From Acidovorax_G lacteus (GTDB lineage: Bacteria; Pseudomonadota; Gammaproteobacteria; Burkholderiales; Burkholderiaceae_C), in the NCBI RefSeq assembly GCF_039540375.1, contig NZ_BAABEX010000011.1:124001-188000 (forward strand): a stretch of 64,000 bases of DNA, given 5' to 3'. Shown here one piece after another: positions 61,839 through 64,000 of this stretch. The position numbers and the translations under genes were made by a program. Every line of letters starts with the position of its first letter. Position 1 is the first letter of the stretch. Under the pieces are notes generated by a model. It made no database searches, had not been told where the DNA came from, and worked only from the letters and a program-made list of their open reading frames with translations.

Positions 61839-63476
61839 TCACATCACACGACCGGATGCGCTGCGGGCTCTGGCCCATTGCGCTGTCAGCAAGGCAAACA
61901 CTGCCAGCGTGCATGCGGCGACAAAGGACCAGGGGTGTTGCGAGGCCCAGGTGGCATTCTGGCGAAGCGTGGCTTGAAACACAGCATACGAGGGGCGCTG
62001 TGAGGCCCGGGACGATGCCACCATGCGACCCGATGCGTCGAGATGGAAGTGCTGTCCGTCGGTGTTGATGCGGACGACGTCACGCCCTGTTTCTACGGCG
62101 CGCAGGCGGGCGAATTGCGCGAACTGATAGCCGTAATGGCTGCCAATGGCATCTTCATCGTTGGTTTGCCACACGATGGCCTGTGCCCCTTGTTGCACCC
62201 GCAGCGCAACGTCCTGGGCGTAGAGCAGTTCAAAGCACAACACCACGGCCAGCGGTACGGACCCCCCCTCGGCAGGGGCGGCGGTCGCGCCCGCGAATGG
62301 AATCGGCATCGGGCGAGGGAACTGTGTGCCTGGCGTGAACCAGTGCGCACGGCCATGCTGCGCATACGGGTGCAGCCAGGCGGCCAGGGCTGGCAAGGCC
62401 GCAGCGCCCGGAATGAACTCCTGGAAGGGCACCAAGCGCCGTTTGGGTTCGAACAGGGTCGCCACGGCGGCCGGGTGGTCGTATGGCCATGGCGTCAGCA
62501 CGGCGCTGCCTGTTTCGGCAGCGTAGTGTGCCCCGATGCGCCGCTCGAAATCGGTGGGCGGATGCGCCTCCGAGAAAGCGCGGAAACGGGTGCCCGCGAG
62601 TACCAGCGGAGTGTTCCATGCGCGCACCTCTCCCAGCAGGGCTTCCTTCGAAGCCGGTGTGTGCGGCAGCCCGGGCACGTTCACCCCTTCTGGCCACGCC
62701 AGCAAGTCGGCGCCTTCGCGCACCGCCCGTTCGCTGGCTTGCATGGCCAGGGCCATGCGGTCTGCATCACCTGTGGGGACACCGGTGCCGATGGCCGCGA
62801 TGCGCAGTGACGGCGCGGAATGTCCGCCCTGTGCGTGCGTTTCCGCCCACGCGAGGCGCCAGCTTCCATAGATCCACGGCGCAGCGACGACCAGCAGGGC
62901 GATGGACAGCACGGTGGGTCGCCACTGGTGCCTTCGCGTGGCCGCAGCCAGCAGTCCGTTGATCGCGAGGACCCAGGCGGTCAGCCCCGCGGTTCCAGTG
63001 ATGTGTGCCATCTGGATCACGGGGACAAGCCGGGCCTGCGAAGCGCCGAGAAGCCACCACGGAGCGTTGGTGGCGAGCCAGTGGGCCTGCGCCCATTCCA
63101 GCACCACGCTGGCGGGGACCCAGATGGCGATGGCCATTCCCATGGGGTAGCGACGCCGCAGCAAGACGTAGGCGGCAGGCAACAGCCAGGCCCCCGCTGC
63201 GTTCAAGAGCAGCAGCCCCACGCCGGGGCCGAGCAAATCGATCAAGGCCCACAGGTTGGCCCACTGGAAGGCGATCGCATAGGCCGCGCAGCACCACCAT
63301 GGCCGCTGGTTCCGCTCCAGCGCAATCAGCAAGGGCACCAGGCCCACCCACGCCAGCGGCTCCAGGTACACCCCCTCCCAGCGTGCGAAAGACAGCGAGC
63401 ACAGCAGGCCCGAGAGGGCCGCCAGTGCCCACGGAGCGGGCTTCAGCGATGGCAGGCGGCGGTCAGAGGCCTGCAA
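61839..63476 (-). CDS. Apolipoprotein N-acyltransferase-like (Lnt/nitrilase family) protein
   Basis: The 545-residue protein has about seven N-terminal membrane helices followed by a periplasmic nitrilase-fold domain with the Lnt catalytic triad. The Glu is in LLAWPEGVN, the Lys in EPKRRLVPFQEFIPG, and the Cys in VVLCFELLYAQD, followed by a last helix (FVAACTLAVFALLTAQWARA). Lnt adds the third acyl chain to lipoproteins. The housekeeping lnt normally lies by corC, which is not here, and several positions differ (FELLY for YEIAF), so this may be a paralogue with another substrate. Its start overlaps the upstream small gene by 14 bp. Confidence 0.8.
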   Translation of the reverse strand: MQASDRRLPSLKPAPWALAALSGLLCSLSFARWEGVYLEPLAWVGLVPLLIALERNQRPWWCCAAYAIAFQWANLWALIDLLGPGVGLLLLNAAGAWLLPAAYVLLRRRYPMGMAIAIWVPASVVLEWAQAHWLATNAPWWLLGASQARLVPVIQMAHITGTAGLTAWVLAINGLLAAATRRHQWRPTVLSIALLVVAAPWIYGSWRLAWAETHAQGGHSAPSLRIAAIGTGVPTGDADRMALAMQASERAVREGADLLAWPEGVNVPGLPHTPASKEALLGEVRAWNTPLVLAGTRFRAFSEAHPPTDFERRIGAHYAAETGSAVLTPWPYDHPAAVATLFEPKRRLVPFQEFIPGAAALPALAAWLHPYAQHGRAHWFTPGTQFPRPMPIPFAGATAAPAEGGSVPLAVVLCFELLYAQDVALRVQQGAQAIVWQTNDEDAIGSHYGYQFAQFARLRAVETGRDVVRINTDGQHFHLDASGRMVASSRASQRPSYAVFQATLRQNATWASQHPWSFVAACTLAVFALLTAQWARARSASGRVM

Positions 63477-63810
63477 ACGGGTCGAAGCACTTGTTGAAGC
63501 ATGACGCGTGTTCGTTGCCAGTCAGGCCGAACATCGTGCAGTACGTGTTGCAGCACAGTCCATTCTTGCTGCCGCAGACTGACCGCATGCAGTTCAGGCT
63601 GATGCTCACTGCGGACTGGTAGCTCGGGAACATCGACTTGCCCTGAGACCATGTCTGTGGGTTGCGGAGCCACTCGGTGGGGCGGTTGGCCTCAAAGCAG
63701 CTTCGCAACTGGGTTTTGAACGGTGGCTCTGCGGGGCTGGAGGCCAACGAGGCCGGGCTCCACAGCAGGGTAGACAGCGCCAGAAGAATGAACAGGAATC
63801 GACTCAACAT
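63463..63810 (-). CDS. Small secreted eight-cysteine protein
   Basis: The 115-residue precursor has a clear signal peptide (MLSRFLFILLALSTLLWSPA, cleavage near LASS) and a mature part of about 90 residues with eight Cys (one in RSCFEAN, then SLNCMRSVCGSKNGLCC, YCTMFG, ASCFNKC), enough for four disulfides. I recognise no family. Its last 14 bp overlap the Lnt-like gene start, which suggests coupled expression, and 26 bp upstream lies the end of another gene of the same unit. Function unknown; a toxin-like or adhesin-like role is only a guess. Confidence 0.7.
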   Translation of the reverse strand: MLSRFLFILLALSTLLWSPASLASSPAEPPFKTQLRSCFEANRPTEWLRNPQTWSQGKSMFPSYQSAVSISLNCMRSVCGSKNGLCCNTYCTMFGLTGNEHASCFNKCFDPFAGL

Positions 63811-63836
63811 GAGATAGGCACTTTCAGACGGGGCCA

Positions 63837-64000
63837 TCACTGCGCATTGACGGCAATGTGGTAGGTGTTGGGGCCGGTGTAGGTCAGCCGCAGGCTGGTA
63901 CCGTCTTGCGCAGTGACCAGAACGCGGCCTGCGGTCACGTCGCTGAACTCGTCGGCACTGGCAAACAGCAGCGGGTTCTCGGTGGCGTACTGAAACCGGG
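63837..64000 (-). CDS. Partial protein of unknown function (C-terminus only)
   Basis: The last 54 codons of a gene that begins outside the window are visible. The peptide reads as beta-rich (FASADEFSDVTAGRVLVTAQ; LRLTYTGPNTYHIAVNAQ), like a surface or secreted repeat domain, but no family can be named. It lies 26 bp before the eight-cysteine gene and is probably in the same transcript. Confidence 0.55.
   Translation of the reverse strand, partial: RFQYATENPLLFASADEFSDVTAGRVLVTAQDGTSLRLTYTGPNTYHIAVNAQ

Overview
The window reads as chromosomal DNA of a high-GC betaproteobacterium of the family Comamonadaceae, most like Acidovorax. Three things point there: GC-rich codon use, familiar neighbourhoods (TPR protein-lolB-ispE-tRNA-Gln-prs-rplY-pth; rpoZ-gmk-yicC-kinase-phosphatase-rph-rdgB-hemW; a urease cluster carrying hupE and a GNAT gene), and an intergenic palindromic repeat with the core GCTGCTCGTGCTTG that occurs seven times. 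No prophage, transposase, integrase, rRNA operon or CRISPR array was seen. Both ends cut through genes.

Layout. 0-10.6 kb holds a TPR response regulator with a degenerate receiver, a nuclease-like phosphatase, ClsB, FolE with a tightly linked BLUF photoreceptor, an EamA transporter, a DUF429 protein, an esterase, a histidine phosphatase and a TTC38-like protein. 10.6-18 kb holds an amidase and a complete Dpp/Opp-type peptide ABC importer. 18-25 kb holds a ferredoxin and the pth-rplY-prs-tRNA-Gln-ispE-lolB-TPR block. 25-34.5 kb holds DNA repair and stress genes (mutM, dynamin-like GTPase, mutY, rapZ, recN, nadK, hrcA), two tRNA genes and greB. 34.5-43.6 kb holds spoT/relA, rpoZ, gmk, yicC, a Ser/Thr kinase-PP2C pair, rph, rdgB and hemW. 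43.6-45.2 kb holds an I78-type inhibitor lipoprotein, a nitroreductase and tRNA-Ser.

45.2-55.9 kb is the most interesting stretch. The urease operon ureA-hupE-ureB-ureC-GNAT-(24-codon ORF)-ureE-ureF-ureG has no ureD. It is transcribed divergently from a giant hybrid sensor kinase whose sensor is a complete NCS1 (purine/cytosine/allantoin-type) permease followed by a cysteine cluster. The kinase is translationally coupled to a LuxR-type response regulator. This looks like a transporter-kinase system for nitrogenous compounds beside the enzyme that releases ammonia from urea; the regulatory link is an inference.

55.9-58.4 kb carries a clear class I cyclic di-GMP (GEMM-I) riboswitch, with its promoter, leading into a secreted subtilisin-like lipoprotein protease. 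58.4-61.7 kb is a merR-iorB-iorA operon (molybdenum hydroxylase of isoquinoline 1-oxidoreductase type) with a textbook MerR operator and a probably leaderless merR transcript. The last 2 kb holds an Lnt-like N-acyltransferase that overlaps a small secreted eight-cysteine protein, and then a truncated gene.
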